Source: Nereida sp024640765
GTDB taxonomy: Bacteria; Pseudomonadota; Alphaproteobacteria; Rhodobacterales; Rhodobacteraceae
NCBI GenBank assembly: GCA_024640765.1
Contig: JAHEEK010000002.1
Coordinates: 131,258 to 195,257 of the forward strand
Length of the DNA stretch: 64,000 nucleotides
Reading direction: 5' to 3'
Position numbers and translations under genes: made by a program. Under the pieces are notes generated by a model. That model worked only from the letters and a program-made list of their open reading frames with translations, made no database searches and had not been told where the DNA came from. Numbering within the stretch: the first letter of the stretch is position 1; every line of letters starts with the position of its first letter. Below, piece by piece: positions 1 through 7,923 of this stretch.

Positions 1-1469
1 CGCGCTTCGATCATTGAGTAAAGACGGTTGCGACCCGTTTGCGGCGTCCATGTTACCAACTCATCGATGCTGGTCAGGGCGCGCTCACGGATGGTTTTGC
101 CGTGTTTGTCCATCCCGTCATCACAGGCTTTGTCGATCGCGGCAAACCACTGTGGGCGGTTCAAACGGATGACAGGTGCTTTGGAACGCCACGAATGCGC
201 GTCACTGATAGTGATCCGCGAGCGGGCCAGCAAGCCGCCGACCTCGACCAGTTTTTCGATGACTTTCTGGTTCGCTTTGCCCGGTTTTCCGTTGGAGCGC
301 AGGATGACCTCACCGCCGAAGAACGGAAGATCAGCGCGGTAAGAACTGTCGTCCAAGATGTTGAACGTCATTGGAAGACCGTGTTTCAGGCCGATTTGAT
401 AGTCGTCGTCACCGTGGCTGGGGGCGGTGTGAACAAAGCCTGTACCTGCGTCGGCAGTGACGTGATCACCGGCCAGCATAGGCACATCGAAATCCCATTC
501 CCCATCGGCGCCGTCAGCACCGTAAAGCGGGTGGTTTAGGGTCAGTTCAGTAAGCTCGGCGGCGCTTACATCCCCGACACGGGTGTACATTTCGCCATCA
601 AGGCGTGCGGCTGAAAATGCGCTCTCAGCAAGATCATCGGCAAAGAGATATGTTGCACCTGCCTTGGCCCAACATTCATCTGGCGTGGAATTCACCTTGT
701 ACGCACCATAACTTACTGTTTCGTTAAAACAGACCGCACGGTTCTGCGGGATGGTCCACGGGGTCGTCGTCCAGATCACCACATAAGTGTCTTTTTGGCC
801 CTTAACTGCAAAAGGAACCCAGATCGCATCTGTTTGGCGGTCGTGGTACTCGACCTCCGCTTCCGCAAGGGCTGTCTTTTCAACAGGCGACCACATCACA
901 GGCTTTGAACCCTGATAAAGTGTGCCGTTCATTAAGAACGTTTGGAACTCTTCCGCGATCACGCGCTCGGCATGGTAGTCCATTGTAAGGTAGGGATTTT
1001 CCCAGTTACCAGTGATGCCAAGGCGCTTGAATTCTTCACGTTGGATGTCGACCCAGCCTTTGGCAAAGTCGCGACATTCACGGCGGAACTCGACCACGTC
1101 GACTGCGTCTTTATCACGGCCTTTTTTGCGGTACTTCTCTTCGATTTTCCATTCGATCGGCAAGCCGTGGCAGTCCCAGCCTGGGATGTAGCGGGCATCA
1201 TGACCCATCATCTGTTGGGAGCGAACGACCATGTCTTTGAGGATTTTGTTCAGCGCGTGGCCGATGTGCAAATGACCGTTTGCATAGGGAGGGCCGTCAT
1301 GAAGCGTGAAAGGCTTGCGTCCAGATTTTTGGCGCAGCTGGCCATAGACGTTCAGTTCTTCCCATCGTGCAAGCCATTCAGGCTCGCGTTTGGGCAGACC
1401 TGCGCGCATTGGGAAATCTGTGCGGGGCAGGTTGAGTGTGGTTTTATAGTCGGGTGTTTCGGCGCACAT
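1..1469 (-). CDS. ileS: Isoleucine-tRNA ligase, N-terminal part (runs off the window)
   Basis: Cytoplasmic class I aminoacyl-tRNA synthetase that charges tRNA-Ile with isoleucine. Reading the minus strand from ATG at 1469 gives an uninterrupted frame of 489 codons to the window edge. The N-terminus MCAETPDYKTTLNLP is followed by the class I signature GPPYANGHLHIGHALNK (HIGH motif) and the IleS-type stretch GWDCHGLPIEW. Further on come WTTTPWTIPQNRAV and GTGFVHTAPSHGDDDY of the editing (CP1) domain. The KMSKS loop and C-terminal zinc region lie outside the window. The start is supported by an AGGA ribosome site about 8 bases upstream. The gene is divergent from truA across a gene-free gap of about 320 bases. 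The identity is very secure; only completeness is unknown. Confidence 0.97.
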   Translation of the reverse strand, partial: MCAETPDYKTTLNLPRTDFPMRAGLPKREPEWLARWEELNVYGQLRQKSGRKPFTLHDGPPYANGHLHIGHALNKILKDMVVRSQQMMGHDARYIPGWDCHGLPIEWKIEEKYRKKGRDKDAVDVVEFRRECRDFAKGWVDIQREEFKRLGITGNWENPYLTMDYHAERVIAEEFQTFLMNGTLYQGSKPVMWSPVEKTALAEAEVEYHDRQTDAIWVPFAVKGQKDTYVVIWTTTPWTIPQNRAVCFNETVSYGAYKVNSTPDECWAKAGATYLFADDLAESAFSAARLDGEMYTRVGDVSAAELTELTLNHPLYGADGADGEWDFDVPMLAGDHVTADAGTGFVHTAPSHGDDDYQIGLKHGLPMTFNILDDSSYRADLPFFGGEVILRSNGKPGKANQKVIEKLVEVGGLLARSRITISDAHSWRSKAPVIRLNRPQWFAAIDKACDDGMDKHGKTIRERALTSIDELVTWTPQTGRNRLYSMIEA

Positions 1470-1791
1470 ATCGAGCGTCCTTTTTCGTCATATTTTCAAT
1501 GGAATAGCGAGAGCGGCGTGAGGGTCTCGAACGCCTTGGCCCGGCGGCTCATAAGGTCAGAGCGCCGGGGATATAATTCGAATAATGTGCAGTGATTGAA
1601 ACATCATGGGGTGCTTATAGGGGCAGGCCTTGTGGCTGTAAACTATGTGGGCGGTGATACTTAAGTGGTAACTGGTGACCGCAGCACCTAGTGCAAGCGC
1701 GCAAAGACGTTGAACACTCAATCGGGCGTCAAATTGGTGTAGTGATTGCGCAGTGATTGCAACGGGGGTGATCTGGGGCTAACTGGAGTTC
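1470..1791. other. Intergenic region between divergent ileS and truA
   Basis: This gap must hold the ileS promoter (leftward) and the truA promoter (rightward). I see no convincing small gene and no clear riboswitch or terminator. The 10-mer gcagtgattg occurs twice (near 1589 and 1749). Open frames overlapping the gap are shadows of ileS and truA. Confidence 0.5.
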
Positions 1792-2559
1792 ATGCACAGA
1801 TATGCCTTGAAAATCGAGTACAACGGCGCGCCTTATCATGGCTGGCAGCGACAAGTTGATTTGCCGTCGGTGCAGGGCATGATTGAGCAGGCCATCGGTA
1901 AAGTAGCCGGTAGCGCCCATGAGATTGCCGCCGCAGGCCGTACCGATGCGGGCGTTCACGCGTGGGCGCAAGTGGCCCATGTGGACATGGAGCGCGACTG
2001 GGACACGTTTCGGCTGTCCGAGGCAATCAATTATCATCTGAAACCGAACCCCATTGCCATTATCGGCTGCGCAAAAGTGACCGAGGCGTTCCACGCACGA
2101 TTTTCCGCAGTTGAGCGCCGCTATATTTTCAGAATGGTATCGCGCCGCGCGCCGATTGTGCACGAAGCGGGACGGGTCTGGCAGGTAAAGCCGCCTTTGT
2201 CGCTGGAAGCCATGCAAGAGGGGGCCGAGCATTTGCTGGGCTATCATGATTTCACCACGTTCCGTTCGTCTATTTGCCAAGGTCTGACGCCGTTCAAAAC
2301 GCTCGACCGTTTAGATGTAAGCGAACATCCGTACCCGGGCGGTGCCGAGTTTCGCTTTGATGTGCGCGCGCGGTCGTTCCTGCATAATCAAGTCCGCAGC
2401 TTTGTCGGCACACTTGAGCGCGTCGGCGCGGGGCATCTTGAGCCATCTGATGTCAAACGCAGGCTTGAGGCATGCGAGCGGTCTGCTTGCGGTCCGGTAA
2501 GCGCACCGCACGGGCTGTATCTTGCGGGCGTCGGCTATGAAGACGACCCTTTCGAATAA
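1792..2559 (+). CDS. truA: tRNA pseudouridine(38-40) synthase TruA
   Basis: Converts uridines 38-40 of the tRNA anticodon arm to pseudouridine. The 255-residue length is normal. The catalytic motif AAGRTDAGVHAW lies at residues 47-58, with Asp52 as the nucleophile, and the second half carries the RSFLHNQVRSFVGTLERVG stretch typical of TruA. ATG 1792 is preceded by GGAG at short distance. prmA follows on the same strand after about 50 bases. Confidence 0.97.
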   Translation: MHRYALKIEYNGAPYHGWQRQVDLPSVQGMIEQAIGKVAGSAHEIAAAGRTDAGVHAWAQVAHVDMERDWDTFRLSEAINYHLKPNPIAIIGCAKVTEAFHARFSAVERRYIFRMVSRRAPIVHEAGRVWQVKPPLSLEAMQEGAEHLLGYHDFTTFRSSICQGLTPFKTLDRLDVSEHPYPGGAEFRFDVRARSFLHNQVRSFVGTLERVGAGHLEPSDVKRRLEACERSACGPVSAPHGLYLAGVGYEDDPFE

Positions 2560-2610
2560 AATTAAAACACTGCGGCTTGCCATTTGCGCGCCCAAAAGGA
2601 GATCAAACCG

Positions 2611-3480
2611 ATGATGACATGGACCGCGTTAACCACGTTGAACAACAAGGCACAGGCCGAGGCTTTGGGCGAGGCGCTTGAAACGCTGACGCCAGAGCCC
2701 ACGGGCGTGGGTGTTTTTGAGGTCGAAGACGGTTCGGGCGTTTGGGAAGTGGGTGGGTATTTCATTGAAGCACCTGATGCCGCCGGCCTTGCGCTTTTGG
2801 CGGCCATGAACGGAGCGAAGGATTTTGTTGTTTCTGAAGTGCCCGAAACCGATTGGGTTGCCCATGTGCGCCGCGAGTTGCCGCCCGTCGAGGCGGGCCG
2901 GTTTGTGGTCTATGGCAGCCATGACGCGGACAGCTTGCCTGAAGGTAAAATTCCGTTGTTGATTGAGGCCGCAATGGCCTTTGGGACGGGGCACCACGGC
3001 ACGACGCTAGGTTGTTTGATTGCTCTTGATGAGTTGATTGACGCGGGTTTTGCTGGCCAGAACGTTGCTGACATTGGCTGCGGGACGGCCGTGTTGGCAA
3101 TGGCGGCTGCAAAAGTATGGCCGCAAACAGTTCTGGCCAGCGATATTGATCAGGTCGCAGTAGAAGTGGCGCTCGCCAATGCAAAGGCCAACGATCTGGA
3201 GGGGCGCATCACTTGCGTTGAGGCGGCTGGTTTTGATCACCCGACCTTACAAGGTGCCGCGCCGTTCGATCTGATTTTTGCCAATATCCTAAAAGGTCCG
3301 CTGTTGATGCTTGCGGATGATATGGCCGGCGCATGTGCGCAGGGCGGGCATATCATCTTGTCGGGTATTCTGAATGAGCAAGCCGATGAGGTGCAGACGT
3401 GCTACAGCAGCGCGGGTTTTGAGCTGCGCAAACGCAGGAGTATCGGTGACTGGACCACCCTCACGCTGAGCCGCAGTTAA
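2611..3480 (+). CDS. prmA: Ribosomal protein L11 methyltransferase PrmA
   Basis: S-adenosylmethionine-dependent enzyme that trimethylates ribosomal protein L11. The frame is open from a TTG at 2584, but ATG 2611 is the better start because AAGGAG sits at 2596-2601. This gives 289 residues, the usual length. Motifs seen are AFGTGHHGTT (about residues 123-132), the SAM-binding VADIGCGTAVLA (about 152-163) and FANILKGPL near the C-terminus. It lies downstream of truA and directly upstream of the frameshifted small gene at 3566. Confidence 0.96.
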   Translation: MMTWTALTTLNNKAQAEALGEALETLTPEPTGVGVFEVEDGSGVWEVGGYFIEAPDAAGLALLAAMNGAKDFVVSEVPETDWVAHVRRELPPVEAGRFVVYGSHDADSLPEGKIPLLIEAAMAFGTGHHGTTLGCLIALDELIDAGFAGQNVADIGCGTAVLAMAAAKVWPQTVLASDIDQVAVEVALANAKANDLEGRITCVEAAGFDHPTLQGAAPFDLIFANILKGPLLMLADDMAGACAQGGHIILSGILNEQADEVQTCYSSAGFELRKRRSIGDWTTLTLSRS

Positions 3481-3565
3481 CGTTGCCGTAAGAAAAACAG
3501 AGCAATTATCCTAAAATTGTGATAACAAGGTTTTCAATAACGAATGAGTGACTGAGGGCAATGGT

Positions 3566-3902
3566 ATGTCTGATCGGCAAAAGTTTAAGTCCAAAATGAA
3601 GCGATTGGCCAAGCAGCAACGACGTGCAGGGTATTATCGTACACAGTCAGTAAATCACGATGGTATGGTGCTGGGCCGCGCTCCGGCGCGTGGTGGTTTT
3701 CCGTGGCAACTGGTGTTTTTGGCTGCTGCTGCGTTTTTGGCTATTTAAGGCGTTTGCTTACACAACGAACGGTCCTGCAGCGTATCTTGAACGCGTCGAG
3801 GGCTTACAACCATCCGGTGGTTTGGGGGGCTTTGCAGCGTGGATGATGCAAGCGGATAGCCTGACCATTTGGATCGCTCAATATCTTCAGGCGTTCGTCT
3901 AG
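3566..3902 (+). pseudogene. Small one-TM membrane protein gene with an apparent frameshift
   Basis: Two overlapping frames together look like one protein of about 111 residues. The first, from ATG 3566, gives a basic cytoplasmic head (MSDRQKFKSKMKRLAKQQRR) and the start of a hydrophobic helix, then stops at TAA 3746-3748. The frame displaced by one base reads through the same point as RFWLFKAFAYTTNGPAAYLE and continues to TAG at 3900-3902, ending IAQYLQAFV. Removing one T from the T5 run at 3734-3738 joins them as AFWLFKAF. From memory, Rhodobacterales carry small proteins with this two-part plan (basic head, single membrane helix, short tail after it); I cannot name a function. The break could be a true mutation, a read error in a homopolymer, or less likely programmed +1 slippage on TTT. 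Confidence 0.7.
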
Positions 3903-3934
3903 AAGGGCGCCTATTCCTGTGGCCAGCACGCATA

Positions 3935-3972
3935 AAAAAAGCCGCATGGCCGAAAGGCTGTGCGGCTTTTGC
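3935..3972. terminator. Bidirectional rho-independent terminator
   Basis: GCCGCA (3941-3946) pairs with TGCGGC (3961-3966), with an inner GCC-GAAA-GGC stem. It is flanked by an A run on the left and TTTT on the right, so it can stop transcription of the small membrane-protein gene from the left and of the DUF1127 gene from the right. Confidence 0.85.
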
Positions 3973-3991
3973 TCGAGACACGCCTGAGGGT

Positions 3992-4183
3992 TTAGAGCGC
4001 GTCTACGTCTGCATATGTCAGGCCGACATCTTCCAATTCACTTGCAGACAGCTGCTTGAGCGCTTTGTGTGTCTGGCGCGCATCATTCCAAGACTTCACT
4101 TTCGCGAAAGTCGCAATGAACGGAGCGGCAACTGTGAATGTGCTTGCTGCGGGTGCGAAGCGGGATGTTTCGATAACGGCCAT
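3992..4183 (-). CDS. DUF1127 small protein (YjiS-like)
   Basis: A 63-residue protein whose C-terminal half, WNDARQTHKALKQLSASELE followed by DVGLTYADVDAL, matches the DUF1127 pattern (Trp, Arg, then L-x-x-L-S-x-x-E-L-x-D-x-G-L). Such proteins are numerous in alphaproteobacteria. Some act in phosphate, RNA or stress physiology, but the role of this one is not known. The N-terminal half is Ala/Thr/Phe-rich and uncharged, as is common in the family. ATG 4183 has AAGGA upstream. The gene stands alone, convergent with the prmA side and sharing its terminator. Confidence 0.85.
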   Translation of the reverse strand: MAVIETSRFAPAASTFTVAAPFIATFAKVKSWNDARQTHKALKQLSASELEDVGLTYADVDAL

Positions 4184-4550
4184 GATCGTATTCCTTTACT
4201 GCGCAAAAATTTTGCGTTTGTGGATGCGTGATGGCGCTCATTTAGGCGGGAAAGATATTTCCGGATAGTGAGTATTTCTGCAATGCAGCTATGATCGGAC
4301 TGCATATGTCGAAAATGGACAAATCGCCTGTCGTTATTGGGCTATTTGCAAGTCAAACCTGCCCCGATTTGCACCTGAAATGTCGTATTTGGGCGAAATT
4401 ATCCACAGGTGTTCAGGATGCCGCAGATCACGAAAACCTTGGCTGTTTTGTAACAATTCGCGAAATACGCCGATATTTGTTTCTGTTTGGCAAATGTTCG
4501 CGTTTCGTGCTACTGCTGAAACGCATAAATACAACAGCAGGCAGGCGACT
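4184..4550. other. Intergenic region between DUF1127 gene and ruvC
   Basis: Gene-free gap with divergent promoters for the DUF1127 gene and ruvC. It holds one perfect DnaA-box word, TTATCCACA at 4399-4407, which alone does not make an origin. It also holds a possible LexA site at 4485-4499 (listed separately) and a 6-base inverted repeat ATGCAG/CTGCAT at 4283-4305. No convincing small gene is seen. Confidence 0.5.
4485..4499 (+). promoter_or_regulatory. Possible LexA (SOS) box upstream of ruvCAB
   Basis: The sequence GTTT-GGCAAAT-GTTC matches the alphaproteobacterial SOS consensus GTTC-N7-GTTC with one mismatch, 51 bases before the ruvC start. ruvCAB is a classical SOS target, which makes the match meaningful, but one mismatch in eight fixed positions can arise by chance. 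Confidence 0.45.
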
Positions 4551-5069
4551 ATGCGGATACTGGGAATCGATCCTGGCTTGGCCAATATGGGGTGGGGTGT
4601 CATCGAAATGGTGGGCCCGCGTCTGCGTCATGTGGCAAATGGCATCATCAAAACGAAAACTGGTGATTTGGGCGCGCGCCTTTTGGCGCTGCACACCGGG
4701 CTGAGCGATGTGATAGCACAGCACGCCCCCGATGCAGCAGCGGTTGAGCAGACGTTTGTCAACAAAGACGGTGTCGCCACGTTGAAGCTTGGGCAGGCGA
4801 GGGGAATCGCGATGTTGGTGCCGGCACAGGCGGGCCTTACAATTGGTGAATACGCCCCCAATGCGGTCAAAAAGACTGTTGTTGGTGTGGGGCACGCTGC
4901 CAAAGAACAAGTACAGCACATGGTCAAAATGCAGCTGCCCGGTGTGGTGTTTGACGGACCGGATGCCGCTGATGCTTTGGCAATTGCCATTTGTCACGCT
5001 CATCAACGCGGGGTTGGCACGGGCTTGGAAAAAGCCCTGAAGGCACAAAAAATGAGGGCTGCGGGATGA
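4551..5069 (+). CDS. ruvC: Crossover junction endodeoxyribonuclease RuvC
   Basis: Nuclease that cuts Holliday junctions during recombination and repair. It has 172 residues, the normal size. The four acidic catalytic residues fall at the same positions as in the E. coli enzyme: Asp7 (GIDPGL), Glu66 (AAVEQTF), Asp138 and Asp141 (DGPDAADALA). The frame is open further upstream, but MRILGIDPGL is the family N-terminus. The stop overlaps the ruvA start as ATGA, so ruvC, ruvA and ruvB form one operon. Confidence 0.97.
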   Translation: MRILGIDPGLANMGWGVIEMVGPRLRHVANGIIKTKTGDLGARLLALHTGLSDVIAQHAPDAAAVEQTFVNKDGVATLKLGQARGIAMLVPAQAGLTIGEYAPNAVKKTVVGVGHAAKEQVQHMVKMQLPGVVFDGPDAADALAIAICHAHQRGVGTGLEKALKAQKMRAAG

Positions 5070-5740
5070 TTGGCAAACTTCAAGGACGTCTAGAATACCG
5101 CAGTACAGATCACGTTATGCTCGTGGTCGGTGGGGTTGGATACGTTGTGTATTGTAACGAGCGTACGCTTGCCTCAATGCCCAATGTCGGTGAGGCAGCC
5201 GCACTTTATACGGACCTTTTGGTGCGCGAGGATCTGCTGCAACTTTTCGGGTTTACCACGCTTGCCGAAAAAGAGTGGCACCGGCTTTTGATGTCTGTCC
5301 AAGGTGTTGGCGCAAAGGCTGCCATGGCGATTATGGGCACACTTGGCGAAGCGGGGCTTAGCCGCGCAATCGCCATGGGGGATTGGAACAGCGTGAAAGC
5401 CGCCAAGGGAATTGGTCCTAAGACGGCGCAGAAAGTTGTGATTGATCTGAAAGACAAAGCCCCTGCCATTATGGCGATGGGCGGCAGCGTGCATGACGCG
5501 CTGGGCCAAACAACAGCAGTTGCGGATGACGTGATTGATGATGGTGACGACGCGGGCGCACAAAACGCGCCGCAAGTAGCCAGTATGTCGACCCAGTCCG
5601 AGGCGCTCTCTGCGCTTGGCAATTTGGGCTACGCGCCCCAAGACGCGGCGTCGGCCGTGGCGCAAGCCAGCGATCAAGGTGCGCAAGATATAAGTGCGTT
5701 GATCAAAGCGGCGTTGAAACTTCTTGCGCCAAAGGGCTAA
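5066..5740 (+). CDS. ruvA: Holliday junction branch migration protein RuvA
   Basis: DNA-binding subunit that holds the four-way junction and docks the RuvB motor. The N-terminal OB fold begins MIGKLQGRLEY. Helix-hairpin-helix motifs follow around residues 70-130 (VQGVGAKAAMAIMG, AKGIGPKTAQKVV). An acidic, Asp/Ala/Gln-rich linker (about 145-180) separates them from the RuvB-binding C-terminal domain (SEALSALGNLGYAP). At 224 residues it is slightly longer than the E. coli protein because of this linker. It overlaps ruvC by four bases. Confidence 0.96.
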   Translation: MIGKLQGRLEYRSTDHVMLVVGGVGYVVYCNERTLASMPNVGEAAALYTDLLVREDLLQLFGFTTLAEKEWHRLLMSVQGVGAKAAMAIMGTLGEAGLSRAIAMGDWNSVKAAKGIGPKTAQKVVIDLKDKAPAIMAMGGSVHDALGQTTAVADDVIDDGDDAGAQNAPQVASMSTQSEALSALGNLGYAPQDAASAVAQASDQGAQDISALIKAALKLLAPKG

Positions 5741-5749
5741 GGAAGGCTC

Positions 5750-6766
5750 ATGGAAAGTGATCCCACATTGCGCCCCGAGCGGCTTGCCGAAGACAATGAT
5801 CGCGCGTTGCGTCCGCAAGGTCTTGATGAGTTCATCGGTCAAGCAGAGGCACGCGCAAACCTCAAGGTTTTCATCCAGTCTGCGCGTCAACGTGAACAGG
5901 CGATGGACCACACATTGTTTCACGGTCCACCGGGTTTGGGCAAAACGACCCTTGCCCAAATTATGGCCCGTGAGCTTGGGGTGAATTTCCGCATGACATC
6001 CGGGCCTGTACTGGCCAAGGCGGGTGATCTGGCAGCGATCTTGACTAACCTTGAAGCACGCGATGTGCTGTTCATCGATGAAATTCACCGACTGAATCCT
6101 GTTGTCGAAGAGGTGCTTTACCCTGCGCTTGAGGATTTTGAGCTTGATCTGGTGATTGGTGAAGGCCCCGCCGCGCGCACCGTGCGGATTGAATTGCAGC
6201 CCTTCACGCTTGTTGGGGCGACCACCCGTCTTGGTCTTTTGACTACGCCGCTGCGTGACCGCTTTGGTATTCCAACGCGGCTGCAGTTTTACACCACCGA
6301 TGAGCTGCACGAGATCGTCGCCCGCGGTGCGCGTCTTTTGGGCGTTACCGCAGATGATGAGGGCATTCGCGAAATTGCAAAACGTGCGCGTGGCACCCCG
6401 CGCATTGCGGGCAGATTGCTGCGCCGTGTTGTGGACTTTGCGCTTGTGGAAGGCAACGGCCAGATCAGCCGTGCCCTTGCGGATAATGCGTTGACCCGTT
6501 TGGGCGTTGATAAGTTGGGCCTTGATGGCGCGGACCGTAGATATCTCAGCCTTGTTGCGGAGAATTATCAGGGTGGGCCCGTTGGCATCGAGACAATGGC
6601 TGCCGCGTTGTCTGAAAGCCGTGATGCGCTTGAAGAAGTGATTGAGCCTTACCTGCTGCAGCAAGGCTTGATACAGCGCACCCCACGCGGCCGGATGTTG
6701 GCGCAAAAGGCATGGGATCATTTGGGGCTGGCCGCACCGAAGAAACAGGGCGGCCTTTTTGAATAA
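5750..6766 (+). CDS. ruvB: Holliday junction ATP-dependent helicase RuvB
   Basis: Hexameric AAA+ motor that drives branch migration with RuvA. At 338 residues it shows Walker A GPPGLGKT (59-66), Walker B LFIDEIHRL (about 107-115), sensor region VGATTRLGLLTTPLRDRFG and the C-terminal winged-helix segment ending RTPRGRMLAQKAWDHLGL. It starts nine bases after the ruvA stop, with AAGGAAGG upstream. Confidence 0.97.
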   Translation: MESDPTLRPERLAEDNDRALRPQGLDEFIGQAEARANLKVFIQSARQREQAMDHTLFHGPPGLGKTTLAQIMARELGVNFRMTSGPVLAKAGDLAAILTNLEARDVLFIDEIHRLNPVVEEVLYPALEDFELDLVIGEGPAARTVRIELQPFTLVGATTRLGLLTTPLRDRFGIPTRLQFYTTDELHEIVARGARLLGVTADDEGIREIAKRARGTPRIAGRLLRRVVDFALVEGNGQISRALADNALTRLGVDKLGLDGADRRYLSLVAENYQGGPVGIETMAAALSESRDALEEVIEPYLLQQGLIQRTPRGRMLAQKAWDHLGLAAPKKQGGLFE

Positions 6767-6783
6767 CGGCGCAGGGTTCACAG

Positions 6784-7437
6784 ATGCATGATCAAGAAAC
6801 ATACACCGCAAAAGACGTAGAGGCCTGCTTTACCCGCTTTGATGGGGCTTATGTTTTTGCCCGTTGGGGCAGGGCGATCGCCCCTGTCATTTTTGGTGTG
6901 GATGAGGCGACTTTGGCTGTGTTCAAGGGCGCGTGCGAAGCTGTCGTTAGCCTTGCAGGGCACAAAATGGCGGAGGTGGACTCTGAGATTGGGGCGAACC
7001 TCATGGTCTTTTTCTGCTCTGATTGGTCCGAACTTACCGAGGTGCCGCATCTTGAACGGCTGGTCCCTGATCTGGTCCCACTTGTAGAACGCCTCAAATC
7101 GGCTGATGCCAACCAGTACCGCATTTTCCGCTTTGATGATGATGGTGGCATCAAAGCGTGTTTTGTCTTTTTGCGGATGGATGAAGTCCTCGCGGACACA
7201 CCGGCAGACACAATTGCGCTGAGCCAGATGGCGCAGATGATTGTGCTTTGGTCTGATCAGGCATTTGTTGGCAGCTCTCCCTTGGCGATTGTGCCCGATG
7301 GCGGGGTGATCCTGAAGCCGCAAGTGGGTCAGCTGATCCGCGCTGCTTATGATCCTGTGCTGCCGGCTGCATCGCGCGATCCGTCCCATGCTTTGCGCCT
7401 TTTCGCGCGGCTTACGGCGGCAGGTCAGGTCCAATGA
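6784..7437 (+). CDS. Protein of unknown function between ruvB and ybgC
   Basis: I do not recognise a domain in this 217-residue protein. It is soluble-looking, with no signal peptide or membrane helix, is rich in Asp/Glu/Ala, and contains VFFCSDWSEL, YRIFRFDDDGGIKACFVFLR and VIFGVDEATL. It starts 17 bases after ruvB and its TGA overlaps the ybgC ATG (ATGA), so it is co-transcribed between the DNA-repair and Tol-Pal blocks. Codon use and GC look like the neighbours, so it is probably a native gene. Confidence 0.85.
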   Translation: MHDQETYTAKDVEACFTRFDGAYVFARWGRAIAPVIFGVDEATLAVFKGACEAVVSLAGHKMAEVDSEIGANLMVFFCSDWSELTEVPHLERLVPDLVPLVERLKSADANQYRIFRFDDDGGIKACFVFLRMDEVLADTPADTIALSQMAQMIVLWSDQAFVGSSPLAIVPDGGVILKPQVGQLIRAAYDPVLPAASRDPSHALRLFARLTAAGQVQ

Positions 7438-7823
7438 CACACCGTTTGCCCATTCGCGTTTACTACGAAGATACCGACATGGCGGGTATTGTGTACTACG
7501 CCAATTACCTAAAGTTTATCGAGCGCGGTCGCACCGAGTTTGTTCGCGAGCTTGGGGTGGATCAGCGCCAGCTCAAAGAGGAGGAGGGCATCGTTTTTGC
7601 GGTCCGTCACGTAGATGCGGATTATCTCGGTTCTGCAAAATTTGACGATATACTGAGCGTTGAGACTACAATTGAAACAATCACCGGTGTCCGCTTGGTT
7701 TTTCGCCAGTATGTGCGGCGCGACGGGGATCTGTTGTTTACGGCGCTTGTGACCATTGTGGCGATCAATGAGGCGGGGGCACCTGCTCGTCTGCCAGCAA
7801 ATATTCGCCGAAAGTTGCATTAA
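7434..7823 (+). CDS. ybgC: Tol-Pal associated acyl-CoA thioesterase YbgC
   Basis: Hot-dog fold thioesterase that hydrolyses acyl-CoA and is nearly always the first gene of the tol-pal cluster; its link to Tol-Pal function is unclear. The 129-residue product carries the YbgC signature YYEDTDMAGIVYYANYLKF at residues 10-28, with the catalytic Asp in DTD. It overlaps the previous gene by four bases. Confidence 0.95.
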   Translation: MTHRLPIRVYYEDTDMAGIVYYANYLKFIERGRTEFVRELGVDQRQLKEEEGIVFAVRHVDADYLGSAKFDDILSVETTIETITGVRLVFRQYVRRDGDLLFTALVTIVAINEAGAPARLPANIRRKLH

Positions 7824-7829
7824 ATCGCG

Positions 7830-7850
7830 ACTACGCATGCTCAGCGTAGT
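7830..7850. other. Hairpin between ybgC and tolQ
   Basis: ACTACGC (7830-7836) and GCGTAGT (7844-7850) form a perfect 7-base stem with a 7-base loop directly after the ybgC stop. No T run follows, so it is more likely an mRNA processing or stability element than a strong terminator. Confidence 0.45.
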
Positions 7851-7923
7851 AATTAAATGAAACATCGCCTATTATGTATGCAATTGGGTCCGCAAAGAGA
7901 CCCGCAGTACATGAGCAGGCCAT

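Noticed and set aside
4283..4305. Inverted repeat ATGCAG/CTGCAT upstream of ruvC
   Set aside because: Six-base arms at this spacing are expected by chance; no regulator motif is matched convincingly.
4399..4407. Perfect DnaA box TTATCCACA
   Set aside because: It is a single copy with no cluster, no AT-rich unwinding element and no origin-linked genes nearby, so it is not called as an origin.
5174..6811. A 545-codon open frame on the minus strand across ruvA and ruvB
   Set aside because: It is fully antisense to two certain genes, is rich in Arg/His/Cys/Gln as expected of a shadow frame in GC-rich coding DNA, and has no recognisable domain.
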